Shown: positions 27,933-36,636, counted from the first letter of the stretch. The stretch: DNA of 64,000 bases from Streptomyces sp. SAJ15 (GCF_007595705.1 NZ_NISY01000001.1:1054001-1118000); one strand, 5' to 3'. Numbers and translations are program-made. The notes: generated by a model not told the origin, from the letters alone.

Positions 27933-29135
27933 CTACGGCGCGGTGGCGGCGTGGGCGATGCGCCGGGTCATCTCCTGGAGGCTCGCGTCCCGGCGCACCG
28001 GGGTGAAGGAGTACACCAGCTGCCGCGCCTGATCCACGGTGGAGAACAGACCGGAGGCGTAGCCGTACGTCTCTCCGGTCTTTCCCCACAGAGTGATGCC
28101 GTTCACCGTGGCCGTCTGCAGGCCCACGCCGTAGCGGGCGGCAGCGGAGGGATCACCCCACATCCGCACCTCCTCGGGCGGCAGGGTGAACAGCTCCCGC
28201 TGGAGCCGCGACGGCAGCAGCGCGCCGGAGAACAGCACCCGACCGAAGCGGTCCAGGTCGGCGGTGGAGGAGACCATCTCGCCCTCGCCCCAGGCGTCCG
28301 AGGGGTCGACGACGGCCATGTCGCGGAGGCTGCCGTCGGTCATCCGGAGGTAGCCGTGCACGTGCGGGCCGCGCATCCGGCGCTCATGGCCGGGGACCGA
28401 GGTGCCGCGCAGACCCAGCGGGCGCAGCAGTCGGGCGGAGATCTCCGCCCCGTACGGCCGGCCGGTCAGCTCCTCGACCATCAGGGCGGCCAGCACGTAG
28501 TTGACGCCGCGGTATTCCTGGGCCGTGCCGGGGGTGAACTTCAGCTCCGGCGCCCCGTGGGTCACCGTGGCCACGAGCCGCCGCGGGGTCCAGCGGTCGA
28601 AGCGGTGGTCGTAGACCCGCTCCGGGGTGCTGAGGTCCGGCAGGTCCGGGCCGTGCTCGGCGGGCAGCCCGCTGGTGTGGTTCAGCAGTTGACGCAGGGT
28701 GATACCGGGCCAGCGGGAGGGGAGCAGGCCGGGCAGCACCCGCTGGACGGTGGTGTCGAGGGTGAGCCGGCGCTCGGCGACGAGTTGGAGCGCGACGGTG
28801 GCCACGAAGACCTTGGTGATGCTGCCGATCCGCACCTTGTCACCCGCGCGGACGGGGCGCCCGCCGGGCAGTTCGGTGGCTCCGGAGGAGCCGTACCAGG
28901 ACCCGGCCGAGCCGCTGATCCGCAGCTGGGCGGCGGTCACCACCGGGTGCTCCAGGTCGTCGATGGCGGACCGGAGGGCACCGGGCTTCAGCGGGGGGAC
29001 GGGGGCCGGCTCCCGGCGCGGGGCGCCGACGGTGGCCGCGGTCGCGCGGCCGGCGGGCAGCCCCACGGCGGCCACCACGGTCCCGGCGGCGGCGGTGGCG
29101 AGCAGGGAGCGGCGGGACAGGCGTGTCGTCGTCAT
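27933..29135 (-). CDS. Tat-exported serine hydrolase (beta-lactamase class C / DD-peptidase family)
   Basis: 400-residue penicillin-binding-like hydrolase. The N-terminus has a twin-arginine signal (LSRRSLLATAAAG). The nucleophile Ser105 and Lys108 are in SITK, the conserved HTSGL follows, and a KTG-type motif is in LWGKTGETYG. The second motif, normally YxN (often YSNTNY), reads YRGVNY at Tyr208, so the usual Asn is Gly. The family includes D-Ala-D-Ala carboxypeptidases, esterases and class C beta-lactamases; the altered motif makes substrate prediction unsafe. ATG 29135 has ggagg just upstream. Convergent with the DHA2 exporter, 25 bases apart. Confidence 0.88.
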   Translation of the reverse strand: MTTTRLSRRSLLATAAAGTVVAAVGLPAGRATAATVGAPRREPAPVPPLKPGALRSAIDDLEHPVVTAAQLRISGSAGSWYGSSGATELPGGRPVRAGDKVRIGSITKVFVATVALQLVAERRLTLDTTVQRVLPGLLPSRWPGITLRQLLNHTSGLPAEHGPDLPDLSTPERVYDHRFDRWTPRRLVATVTHGAPELKFTPGTAQEYRGVNYVLAALMVEELTGRPYGAEISARLLRPLGLRGTSVPGHERRMRGPHVHGYLRMTDGSLRDMAVVDPSDAWGEGEMVSSTADLDRFGRVLFSGALLPSRLQRELFTLPPEEVRMWGDPSAAARYGVGLQTATVNGITLWGKTGETYGYASGLFSTVDQARQLVYSFTPVRRDASLQEMTRRIAHAATAP

Positions 29136-29224
29136 GACCTCCACCCTCACGGCGCGGCGCCCCAGGGCCATCCGGGGAGATCCCCGGACCGTCCCTGAGG
29201 CGTGCCGTAGGGGAGGCGCTCCGA

Positions 29225-30856
29225 TCACTGAGTGAGCGTCAGGGGTGTGTTCTGCTCGGGGAGTTCGGCTCTGGCCGCCTCGGTGGGGCCGGTCTCCGGC
29301 CGCTCGGGGTCGGCGGACGGGGCGTCCGTCGGCCGGTCGCCGACGTTCCGCAGGGTGACCGTCGCCAGGACGGCCGCCGCGAGCAGCACCAGGGCGCCGG
29401 TCGCGGCGGCGAGCTGCATCCCGTGGGTGAAGGCCTCGCGCGCGGTGGTCAGGAGTGCCTCGCCGGCGCGGCCCGGCAGTCCGCCGGCCAGCACCGAGGC
29501 GTTGCCGAGGGTCTCGCGCACGGCGTCCAGGGTGTCGGCGGGAAGGCCCGCGGGGGCGGCCTCGGTGACGTCGTGCCGGTAGACCGCGTTGCCGACACTG
29601 CCGAGGGCGGCCATGCCGAGCGCGCCGCCGAACTCCTGGCCGGTCTCCAGCAGCGAGGCCGCCGACCCGGCCGTCCGGGGCGGGGTGATGCCCAGCGCCA
29701 GGTCGGTGACGGTCGACATCACGGTGACGATGCCGGCGGCGCTGACGCCGCAGCCGAGCAGCACGGTCCACAGCGAGTCCGTGTCGGCCAGGGTCAGCAC
29801 CCCGAGCCCGACGGCCGCCAGCACGAAGCCTCCGGCGACGACGTGGGCGCGCCGTACACCGCGCTGGACGAGCATGGTGGCCACCGGCGCGGCGCAGCCG
29901 ATGAGGAGGGAGGGGGCCAGGCTCCACAGGGCGGCCTCCAGCGGGCTCTGGCCGAGCACCGACTGCAGGTACTGCGTGGTGAAGTAGGTGGAGCCCATCA
30001 TGGCGAACATCGCGACGGCGTTGAGGGCGGCCGCGGAGCCGAAGCCGCGGTTGCGGAAGAGGGCGGGGTTGATCATCGGGTCGCGCCGGGTGAGCTGGCG
30101 GCGGACGAAGAGCAGTCCGAGGACGAGCCCGGCGCCGATGGCGAGGGCGGGGGTGGTCGCGAAGCCGTCGGCCGCGATCTTCTTCAGTCCGTAGATCACG
30201 GGGAGCACGGCGCCCATCGAGAGGGGCACGCTGGGCAGGTCGAAGCGTCCGGGCGCCGGGTCCTTGAACTCCGGGACCAGGATCGGCGCCAGCACCAGCA
30301 GCAGCACCATCGCCGGGACGTTGATCAGGAAGATCGAGCCCCACCAGAAGTGGCTGAGCATGACGCCGCTCAGCACCGAGCCGAGCGCGACGCCCGCCGT
30401 CATGACGCCCGACCAGATGCCGACGGCGGCGGCCCGCTGTCCGGGGTCCTGGAAGAGGTTGCGCACCAGCGCCATCGTCGAGGGCATCAGGGTGGCTCCG
30501 CCGATGCCCAACAGCGCGCGGGCGGCGATGAGCATCTCCGCGCTCTGCGCGTAGGCCGCGGCGACCGACGCGGCGCCGAAGGCGGCGGCACCGAGCAGCA
30601 GCAGCTTGCGGCGGCCGATCCGGTCGCCGAGCGAGCCCATGGTGATCAGCAGGCCGGCCAGCGCGAAGGCGTAGATGTCGAAGATCCACAGCTGTTGGGT
30701 GCCGCTGAGGTCCAGCTCGCGGCTGATCGCCGGAATGGCGAAATACAGGACCGACACGTCCATGGAGACCAGCAGCAGCGGAAGCATCAGGACCACGAAG
30801 GCGGTCCACTCCCGGCGGCCGGCGCGCCGCGGGGAGTTGAGGGAGGGCGTCGTCAT
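29225..30856 (-). CDS. MFS drug exporter, DHA2 family (SmvA/QacA-like)
   Basis: 543-residue 14-helix exporter resembling QacA/SmvA, which pump cationic dyes and quaternary ammonium compounds. Seen: LLLVSMDVSVLYFAIPAIS in helix 1, motif A GSLGDRIGRRKLL, and an acidic/Thr/Pro-rich cytoplasmic tail of ~45 residues. The promoter on this strand is TAGACA, 17 bp, TATAGT, with only seven bases between the -10 and the ATG and no ribosome site, so the mRNA is probably leaderless. Divergent from a TetR gene, with shared operator repeats between them. Confidence 0.92.
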   Translation of the reverse strand: MTTPSLNSPRRAGRREWTAFVVLMLPLLLVSMDVSVLYFAIPAISRELDLSGTQQLWIFDIYAFALAGLLITMGSLGDRIGRRKLLLLGAAAFGAASVAAAYAQSAEMLIAARALLGIGGATLMPSTMALVRNLFQDPGQRAAAVGIWSGVMTAGVALGSVLSGVMLSHFWWGSIFLINVPAMVLLLVLAPILVPEFKDPAPGRFDLPSVPLSMGAVLPVIYGLKKIAADGFATTPALAIGAGLVLGLLFVRRQLTRRDPMINPALFRNRGFGSAAALNAVAMFAMMGSTYFTTQYLQSVLGQSPLEAALWSLAPSLLIGCAAPVATMLVQRGVRRAHVVAGGFVLAAVGLGVLTLADTDSLWTVLLGCGVSAAGIVTVMSTVTDLALGITPPRTAGSAASLLETGQEFGGALGMAALGSVGNAVYRHDVTEAAPAGLPADTLDAVRETLGNASVLAGGLPGRAGEALLTTAREAFTHGMQLAAATGALVLLAAAVLATVTLRNVGDRPTDAPSADPERPETGPTEAARAELPEQNTPLTLTQ

Positions 30857-30863
30857 GTCGAGG

Positions 30864-30920
30864 ACTATACGGCTGTATTAAACGCCTGTCTAGAACGCTT
30901 GTATAAGACGGCTGTATGGC
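30864..30920. promoter_or_regulatory. Divergent MFS/TetR promoter with four 13-bp direct repeats
   Basis: Four consecutive 13-base units of the form acg(g/c)(c/t)tgt(a/c)tnnn occupy 30869-30881, 30882-30894, 30895-30907 and 30908-30920. They cover the promoters in both directions: leftward TAGACA-17-TATAGT (its -10 is the complement of 30864-30869) and rightward TTAAAC (30878-30883), 18 bp, TATAAG (30902-30907). This is the likely binding region of the TetR protein encoded at 30940. Confidence 0.65.
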
Positions 30921-30939
30921 CGCGGGGTAGGGTGAGTCC

Positions 30940-31515
30940 ATGGGACATCGCGAGGATCTGTTGCAGGGCGCCAAGCGCTGCCTGCTGGAGAAGGGGTGGT
31001 CGCGCACGACCGCGCGCGACATCGTGGCCGCCTCGGGCGCCAACCTGGCCTCCATCGGCTACCACTACGGCTCCAAGGACGCCCTGATGCGGGAGGCGCT
31101 GTTCTCCGCCATGGGCGACTGGGGCGACGAGCTGGCCGCGATGTTGAAGGACGAAGTCCCCGGGGACGCGACGGCGTTGGAGCGCTTCGCGTCGAGCTGG
31201 ACGCGGGTGCGCGCGCTCTTCGACCGGCATCGGGGGCTGTGGATGGCCCAGCTGGAGGCCATCCTCCAGGCGGAGCGGGACCCGGAGCTGCGGGCGGCGT
31301 TCGGCCGCGCCCAACCGGAGGGGCGCGAGGGGCTGGTGGCGCTGTTCCACGGCATCGACGACAGCGAGGTCGACCCGGACTCCGCGAAGATCCTCGGCTC
31401 GTTCTATATGACGCTGGTGAGCGGGATGGTCGTGCAGATGGCGTTGGACGACGAGCTCACGCCCGGCGGGGAGCAGTTGGCCGAGGCGATGCGCCGCCTG
31501 GTGACGGGGGAGTGA
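30940..31515 (+). CDS. TetR-family transcriptional regulator
   Basis: 191-residue TetR repressor: N-terminal helix-turn-helix with GWSRTTARDIVAASGANLAS and IGYHYGSKDALMREAL. The C-terminal domain contains the FYMTLVSGMVVQMALDDELT region common in actinobacterial efflux regulators. It is divergent from the SmvA/QacA-like pump and surely controls it through the 13-bp repeats. ATG 30940 has agggtgag upstream. Confidence 0.92.
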   Translation: MGHREDLLQGAKRCLLEKGWSRTTARDIVAASGANLASIGYHYGSKDALMREALFSAMGDWGDELAAMLKDEVPGDATALERFASSWTRVRALFDRHRGLWMAQLEAILQAERDPELRAAFGRAQPEGREGLVALFHGIDDSEVDPDSAKILGSFYMTLVSGMVVQMALDDELTPGGEQLAEAMRRLVTGE

Positions 31516-31606
31516 CCCCGCGGCGGGGCGGGGGTCCGGCCGTCGATCGGGTGCGTGCCGCCGGAGCGACCGGCGCCGCGACGGGCGCCGCCGGCTCGGG
31601 CGCGCC

Positions 31607-31643
31607 GGGGGTTTGACCCTGTCCCGGGGGCAACCCCCATCGT
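31607..31643 (+). promoter_or_regulatory. MerR-type promoter with 19-bp spacer and dyad
   Basis: TTGACC (31613-31618) and CATCGT (31638-31643) are separated by 19 bases, the stretched spacing used by MerR-type activators. A dyad ggggGTT/AACcccc (31607-31613 with 31632-31638) spans the spacer. It lies about 45 bases before the merR start and is probably its own target. Confidence 0.5.
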
Positions 31644-31686
31644 GCGGTGCACCGGGCGAGGTGCCCGGGACGGAGGAGAGCTACCC

Positions 31687-32514
31687 GTGGAGTATCTGAG
31701 CATCGGCGCGTTCGCGCGCGAGTCGCGGCTTTCACCGAAGGCGCTGCGCCTGTACGACCGGCTGGGCCTGCTGGTGCCCGACCACGTCGACCCGGCCACC
31801 GGCTACCGCTGGTACCGCGCCGACCAGGTCGGGCGGGCCCGGCTGGTGGCGCTGCTGCGCCGGCTGGACATGCCGCTCGCGCGGATCGCGACCGTGCTGG
31901 AGCTCCCCGGGTCGAAGGCCGCGGACGAGGTGGCGGCCTTCTGGGCCGAGATCGAGGAGCACATGGTCGGCCGGCGCGCCCTGGCGGCGCACCTCCGTGC
32001 ACGCCTGTCAGGCAGGAGGCCAGACATGTACGACGTCACCACCCGCGAGGTCCCGGAGCAGACCGTCCTCGCGCTGCGCAAGCACCTGTTGAGCGACGAT
32101 CTGCCCGCCTGGATCGGCTCCTCGCTCGATCGGTTGGAGAAGGCCGCCGAGGAGGAGTGCGGCGGCGTCGCCGGGCACCCGTTCGTCGTGTACCACGCGG
32201 ACGTCAGCGACGAGAGCGACGGCCCGGCGGAGGCGTGCGTCCCGGTGGCCGACCCGGAGGCGGCCCGCGTCTACGCCGCCGCGCACCGCACGATCGAGGT
32301 GCGCGTCGAGCCGGCCCACCGCCAGGCGTACACCCGGCTGACCAAGGGCCAGGTCGTCTATCCGCAGATCCTCTCCGCCTACGAGGCGGTCGAGGGCTGG
32401 ATCGCCGACCAGGGGCTGAGCGAGGGCGCCCCCTGCCGCGAGGTCTACTTCGCCGACTGGCCCTCGGCCGGGCCCTCCGACGAGGTGTGCGACATCGCCT
32501 ACCCGATCGGCTGA
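31687..32514 (+). CDS. MerR-family regulator with GyrI-like ligand domain
   Basis: 275-residue BmrR-type regulator. Residues 1-70 are a MerR winged helix-turn-helix (LSIGAFARESRLSPKALRLY and YRWYRADQ), followed by a coiled-coil linker. The C-terminal half (from about residue 115) is a GyrI-like effector domain as in multidrug sensors. Start GTG 31687 is supported by ggaggag nine bases upstream and by a normal MerR N-terminus. It converges on the monooxygenase gene, and no adjacent pump is on the same strand; the neighbouring exporters are candidates for control. Confidence 0.9.
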   Translation: MEYLSIGAFARESRLSPKALRLYDRLGLLVPDHVDPATGYRWYRADQVGRARLVALLRRLDMPLARIATVLELPGSKAADEVAAFWAEIEEHMVGRRALAAHLRARLSGRRPDMYDVTTREVPEQTVLALRKHLLSDDLPAWIGSSLDRLEKAAEEECGGVAGHPFVVYHADVSDESDGPAEACVPVADPEAARVYAAAHRTIEVRVEPAHRQAYTRLTKGQVVYPQILSAYEAVEGWIADQGLSEGAPCREVYFADWPSAGPSDEVCDIAYPIG

Positions 32515-32536
32515 GGTCGGCGGTCGCGCCACCGGC

Positions 32537-32857
32537 TCACCGGCGCGGCTCGTACGGGCTGTGCATCGTGAGCCAGCGGATCTCCAGGTCGCGCTCCAGG
32601 TACTCCATCCGGCGCTGCCAGAAGTCCTGGAGGTGCGGCAGGGCCAGGTGCGCGTCGAGGTCCTCCTTGGAGCGCCACGCCTCGTAGAACACGAAGACGC
32701 CGGGCTCGTCCCGGTCCTCGTGGAAGTGGTACTCCAGGCAGCCCTCCTCCGCCCGGGTCGGCTCCACGAACGACAGGAGCAGCTCCCTGAGTTCGGCCGC
32801 GCGCTCCGGCTTGGGGCGGGCGATGCCGACGAGGGTGTACGGGGCGGTGGGGGACAT
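32537..32857 (-). CDS. Antibiotic biosynthesis monooxygenase (ABM/YgiN-like) domain protein
   Basis: 106-residue ferredoxin-like ABM protein: TLVGIARPKPERAAELRELL, EEGCLEYHFHEDRDEPGVF, FYEAWRSKEDLDAHLALPH. Such dimeric proteins oxidise quinols or polyketides without cofactor, or act in quinone/electrophile detoxification. Given that it is a stand-alone single-domain protein outside a biosynthetic cluster, a quinol-monooxygenase-like stress role is more likely. Two strong palindromes lie directly upstream. Confidence 0.88.
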   Translation of the reverse strand: MSPTAPYTLVGIARPKPERAAELRELLLSFVEPTRAEEGCLEYHFHEDRDEPGVFVFYEAWRSKEDLDAHLALPHLQDFWQRRMEYLERDLEIRWLTMHSPYEPRR

Positions 32858-32874
32858 GGGAGGCTCCCGGGAGA

Positions 32875-32898
32875 TAGGTACGAATGATCTCGTACCTA
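32875..32898. promoter_or_regulatory. Operator palindrome 1 upstream of the ABM gene
   Basis: Perfect nine-base half-sites TAGGTACGA and TCGTACCTA separated by six bases (atgatc). It begins 18 bases upstream of the ABM start codon, overlapping the expected promoter. Confidence 0.75.
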
Positions 32899-32910
32899 GG
32901 ACCGTAGTGG

Positions 32911-32946
32911 CGGCGGTAGGTACGGCGCAAGTCGTACCTACCGCCG
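32911..32946. promoter_or_regulatory. Operator palindrome 2 upstream of the ABM gene
   Basis: Perfect 14-base arms (cggcggtaggtacg and cgtacctaccgccg) around eight bases. In its centre, 32917-32940 repeats the TAGGTACG...CGTACCTA arrangement of palindrome 1, in exactly the same register, 42 bases away (four helical turns). Confidence 0.75.
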
Positions 32947-33120
32947 TCGGGGCGCCGCACGGCCGGTCGAACCCCGCGCGCGGTGTGGCCGACCGCGACG
33001 CGGCCCTCTGGCGCGGATCGAGGAGATCCCTACCCTTGGTCGAGCGACACCGAAGATCGTGAGTTCCTCCACCGCGAGTACGTCCCGCACCAGGAGTACG
33101 TCGAGTACGAGGGAGAGAGC

Positions 33121-34095
33121 ATGACGCGTACGTCGCTCCGCCTGCTGACCACCGTCGCCCTGGCGGCGCTGGCCGTGGGCACCGTGCCCCGGGCCGGCGC
33201 GGCCGAGTCGCCCGAAGCCCCGCTGAACTGGGTCGCGTTGGGGGACTCGTACACCGCGGGCGTGATCCCGCCCACCGGCGCGGAGCTCGACCCGGAGGGC
33301 GCGCACACCGGATGCGCCCGCACCGAGGGCTCCTACCCCCGACTCGTGGCCGGGGCGTGGGGCGGGCGGGTCCGGCTGACCGACGTGGCCTGCAACAACG
33401 CCATGCTGGCGGAGATCGCCCACCAGGGCCAGGTGCCGCTCGGCTCGCCGCGGGACTATCTGGAGGGCAGGACCTTCAAGGCCGTCGCCCCGCAACTGGC
33501 GGCCGTCGACGAGGACACCGACCTGGTGACCGTCGGCATGGGCGGCAAGGACTCCGGCTTCGGCGAGGTCGTCTACGCCTGCGCGATGCAGGAGCCGCCG
33601 CGCGCGTCCGACGGTTCGCCGGTCCCCTGCGAGGAGCGGACGCGGGAGCTGGTCGAGGCCCGACTGGCCTCGGCGGTCCGGGAGTACGACGACATGCTGC
33701 GCCGGATCCATCGCAAGGCGCCGCACGCGAAGATCCTCACCGTCGGCTACCCGTCGATCGTCCCGGCGGACGCCTCCCGCTGCACGGTCGGCGACCAGAC
33801 GCAGTTCGGCCACATGAGCCGCGCGGACCTGGAGTGGCTGCGGGACGGGGTGCTCGACCCGATCAACCGCGTCATCGAGCGGCAGACCGCCCGGCACCAC
33901 CGGTACGCCGCCTATGTGGACACCCACCACTCCAGTCGGGGCGCGGACGTGTGCGCCGGCCGGTGGCGCTGGGTGGAGGGGCTCACCGCGCCCGGCTACC
34001 CCTACCCGGACAACGTCGCCAATGTGCTGCCCAACGCCTTCGGGCAGGCGAACACCGCCCGCGCCGTGCTGCGGGCGATGCACCGGGAGCTCTGA
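33121..34095 (+). CDS. Secreted SGNH/GDSL-like hydrolase with altered catalytic residues
   Basis: 324 residues with a signal peptide (LRLLTTVALAALAVGTVPRAGAAE). The fold matches Streptomyces secreted SGNH lipases/esterases: GDSYTAG (Ser43), then family blocks in order. However, block II, normally CSGAT, reads CNNAM (Gly to Asn93). Block III, normally GGND, reads GGKD (Asn to Lys143). Block V, normally GHDVC, reads GADVC (His to Ala275). Only Ser of the S-G-N-H set remains, although DTHH at 267-270 offers other histidines. ATG 33121 has gggagag upstream. Either a pseudoenzyme or a hydrolase with a rebuilt active site. Confidence 0.85.
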   Translation: MTRTSLRLLTTVALAALAVGTVPRAGAAESPEAPLNWVALGDSYTAGVIPPTGAELDPEGAHTGCARTEGSYPRLVAGAWGGRVRLTDVACNNAMLAEIAHQGQVPLGSPRDYLEGRTFKAVAPQLAAVDEDTDLVTVGMGGKDSGFGEVVYACAMQEPPRASDGSPVPCEERTRELVEARLASAVREYDDMLRRIHRKAPHAKILTVGYPSIVPADASRCTVGDQTQFGHMSRADLEWLRDGVLDPINRVIERQTARHHRYAAYVDTHHSSRGADVCAGRWRWVEGLTAPGYPYPDNVANVLPNAFGQANTARAVLRAMHREL

Positions 34096-34118
34096 GCCGC
34101 GGCCCGGGACACGACGGA

Positions 34119-34153
34119 GGCCCGCCCCGGCGTTCGACGCGCCAGGGCGGGCC
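34119..34153. terminator. Terminator between SGNH gene and ilvE
   Basis: Fourteen-bp stem (34119-34132 with 34140-34153, arm ggcccgccccggcg) with one mismatch and a seven-base loop. It lies between convergent genes and could serve both. Confidence 0.7.
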
Positions 34154-34206
34154 CTTCTCGTCCACGGCCCGGTGGGGGCCGTCGGCCGTCCACGGGGCCT
34201 CGGGCG

Positions 34207-35295
34207 TCACTCGCCCAGACGGTGCATCCAGCCGTGGGTGTCCTCGACGGCGCCGGTCTGGATGTCCAGCAGTGCCTTGCGCAGCCGCATGGTGACCTCA
34301 CCCGGCCGGCCGTCGCCCACGGTCCAGCTCGCGCTGGTGGACTTGACCGAGCCGACCGGGGTGATGACCGCGGCGGTGCCGCAGGCGAACACCTCGGTGA
34401 GCGAGCCGTCCTCGGTACCGCGCTTCCAGTCCTCCACCGAGAGCCGCCCCTCGGAGACCTCGTAGCCGAGGTCGGCGGCGATCTCCAGCAGCGAGGCGCG
34501 GGTGATGCCGGGCAGCAGCGAGCCGGTCAGCTCGGGCGTCACGATGCGGTTCCCGTACACGAAGTACAGGTTCATGCCGCCCATCTCCTCGATCCAGCGG
34601 CGCTCGATCGCGTCCAGCCAGACCACTTGGTCGCAGCCGTGGTCGGCGGCCTGGGCCTGGGCCACCAGGGAGGCGGCGTAGTTGCCGCCCGCCTTCGCCG
34701 CGCCGGTGCCGCCGGGGCAGGCGCGCACGTACTCCTCGGAGAGCCAGACCGAGACCGGCTTCACACCGCCGGGGAAGTAGGCGCCGGCCGGGGAGGCGAT
34801 CACCACGAAGAGGTACTCGTTCGAGGGGCGCACGCCCAGCCCCACCTCGGTCGCGAACATGAACGGCCGCAGGTAGAGGGACTGCTCACCGTTGCCGGGG
34901 ACCCACGCCTTGTCCTGGTTGACGAGCGCGTCACAGGCCGCGATGAAGGTCTCCACCGGCAGTTCGGGCATCGCGAGCCGGCGCGCGGAGTCCTGGAAGC
35001 GACGGGCGTTGGCGTCCGGGCGGAAGGTGGCCACCCCGCCGTCCGGCTGCCGGTACGCCTTGAGCCCCTCGAAGATGGTCTGGGCGTAGTGCAGCGTCAT
35101 GTTGGCGGGGTCGAGCGGCAGCGGGGCGTACGGCACGAGCTGGGCGTCGTGCCACCCCAGCCCCTCCGTCCACTTGATCGTCACCATGTGGTCGGTGAAG
35201 TGGCGGCCGAAGCCGGGGTTGGCCAGGATCTGCTCCCGCTCCGCGTCGGAGAGCGGCTGTGGGGAGGGCTTGAGCGCGATCGAGGTCGTCGTCAT
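34207..35295 (-). CDS. ilvE: Branched-chain amino acid aminotransferase
   Basis: 362-residue PLP-dependent class IV aminotransferase, last step of Ile, Leu and Val synthesis and first step of their breakdown. The PLP Lys lies in [15 protein letters not shown]; other conserved parts are [25 protein letters not shown] and [18 protein letters not shown] 35295 gives the usual N-terminus, has gaaggacacgga upstream, and trims 13 unlikely residues from the longer frame. In the 146 bases between leuB and this gene, a GATAAT on this strand (complement of 35404-35409) could be its own -10. Confidence 0.95.
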   Translation of the reverse strand: MTTTSIALKPSPQPLSDAEREQILANPGFGRHFTDHMVTIKWTEGLGWHDAQLVPYAPLPLDPANMTLHYAQTIFEGLKAYRQPDGGVATFRPDANARRFQDSARRLAMPELPVETFIAACDALVNQDKAWVPGNGEQSLYLRPFMFATEVGLGVRPSNEYLFVVIASPAGAYFPGGVKPVSVWLSEEYVRACPGGTGAAKAGGNYAASLVAQAQAADHGCDQVVWLDAIERRWIEEMGGMNLYFVYGNRIVTPELTGSLLPGITRASLLEIAADLGYEVSEGRLSVEDWKRGTEDGSLTEVFACGTAAVITPVGSVKSTSASWTVGDGRPGEVTMRLRKALLDIQTGAVEDTHGWMHRLGE

Positions 35296-35441
35296 GGGTT
35301 CCGTGTCCTTCACCTTAGTCGTGGCGGACCGCACCCGGCACCGGCGGCATCACCGGTTGCTAGGACGTCCGAGCATCCCCTCGGCGAAGCGGCCCCACAT
35401 TCGATTATCACTCCCGTGGGGCGCTTGGGATCCCCCCGGGA

Positions 35442-36485
35442 TCAGCCGGATACCCGGGCCGCCAGCGCGTCACCGATCTGGTCGGTGGTCCGCGGGGCGG
35501 CCGCGTCCCGCTCCGCGAGGTCGGCCGCCACGGCCTCCTCGATGCGGGCGGCCTCGGCGGTGTAGCCGAGGTGCCGGAGGAGCAGGGCGACGGAGAGCAC
35601 GGTCGCGGTCGGGTCGGCCTTGCCGGTGCCCGCGATGTCCGGGGCGGAGCCGTGCACCGGCTCGAACATCGACGGGAAGGCGCCGGTCGGGTTGATGTTG
35701 CCGGAGGCGGCGAGCCCGATGCCACCGGTCACGGCCGCGGCCAGGTCGGTGAGGATGTCGCCGAAGAGGTTGTCGGTGACGATCACGTCGAACCGCTCCG
35801 GCTGGGTGACGAAGAAGATCGTCGCGGCGTCGACGTGCAGATAGTCGGTGGTGACGTCCGGGTACTCCCGCCCCACCGCGTCGAAGATCCGCTTCCACAG
35901 GTGGCCGGCGTGCACCAGCACGTTGTTCTTGTGGACCAGGGTGAGCTTCTTACGCGGCCGGGCGTCGGCCCGCTCGTAGGCGTCGCGGACCACCCGCTCC
36001 ACCCCGTAGGCGGTGTTCAGGCTGGTCTCGGTGGCCACCTCGGCGGGGGTGCCGGTGCGCAGCGAGCCGCCGTTGCCGACATACGGGCCCTCGGTGCCCT
36101 CGCGGACCACGACGAAGTCGATGTCGGGGCGGCCGGCGAGCGGGGTGGCGGTGTTGGGGAAGAGCTTGGACGGCCGCAGGTTGACGTAGTGGTCGAAGGC
36201 GAAGCGCAGCTTGAGCAGCAGCCCGCGCTCCAGCACCCCCGAGGGCACCGACGGGTCGCCGATGGCGCCCAGCAGGATGGCGTCGTGCTGCTTGAGGGAG
36301 TCCAGTTCGGCGTCCGGGAGGGTCTCTCCGGTGGCGTGCCAGCGCCGGGCCCCGAGGTCGTACTCCCGGGTCTCCAGCTTCACGTCCTGGGGAAGCACGG
36401 CGGTGAGGACCTTCAGGCCCTGGGCCACCACTTCCTGGCCGATACCGTCACCGGGGATCACTGCGAGGCGAATGCTGCGAGACAT
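35442..36485 (-). CDS. leuB: 3-isopropylmalate dehydrogenase
   Basis: 347-residue NAD-dependent beta-decarboxylating dehydrogenase in leucine synthesis. It has the N-terminal [10 protein letters not shown], the substrate/metal signature [23 protein letters not shown] with catalytic Lys, [16 protein letters not shown] with metal-binding Asp residues, and the NAD-binding [15 protein letters not shown]. Predicted leaderless: the -10 TAGGGT ends only six bases before the ATG. Followed on the same strand by ilvE. Confidence 0.96.
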   Translation of the reverse strand: MSRSIRLAVIPGDGIGQEVVAQGLKVLTAVLPQDVKLETREYDLGARRWHATGETLPDAELDSLKQHDAILLGAIGDPSVPSGVLERGLLLKLRFAFDHYVNLRPSKLFPNTATPLAGRPDIDFVVVREGTEGPYVGNGGSLRTGTPAEVATETSLNTAYGVERVVRDAYERADARPRKKLTLVHKNNVLVHAGHLWKRIFDAVGREYPDVTTDYLHVDAATIFFVTQPERFDVIVTDNLFGDILTDLAAAVTGGIGLAASGNINPTGAFPSMFEPVHGSAPDIAGTGKADPTATVLSVALLLRHLGYTAEAARIEEAVAADLAERDAAAPRTTDQIGDALAARVSG

Positions 36486-36491
36486 ACCGGG

Positions 36492-36520
36492 ACCCTACTC
36501 CCCGTCCCAGTGATTGACAC
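36492..36520 (-). promoter_or_regulatory. leuB promoter (GTGTCA, 17 bp, TAGGGT)
   Basis: Read on the minus strand: GTGTCA (complement of 36515-36520), 17 bases, TAGGGT (complement of 36492-36497). The start codon follows the -10 by six bases, so the transcript should begin at or one base before the ATG. Confidence 0.6.
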
Positions 36521-36636
36521 GCATCGTCCGCCATACGGACAGTCGGTCGAGGCGTGGACGGCCGACGCGGCCCCGTACGGGCTCCGTTCACCCGCCGTAC
36601 GGCTGGAGGTCGGCGGCCCCTGGGACCTTTCGACGC

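Noticed and set aside
36514..36540. TTGACA at 36514 as the -35 of a rightward promoter for the phosphatase
   Set aside because: No -10-like hexamer at 16-19 bases. The same bases serve better as the -35 of leuB on the other strand.
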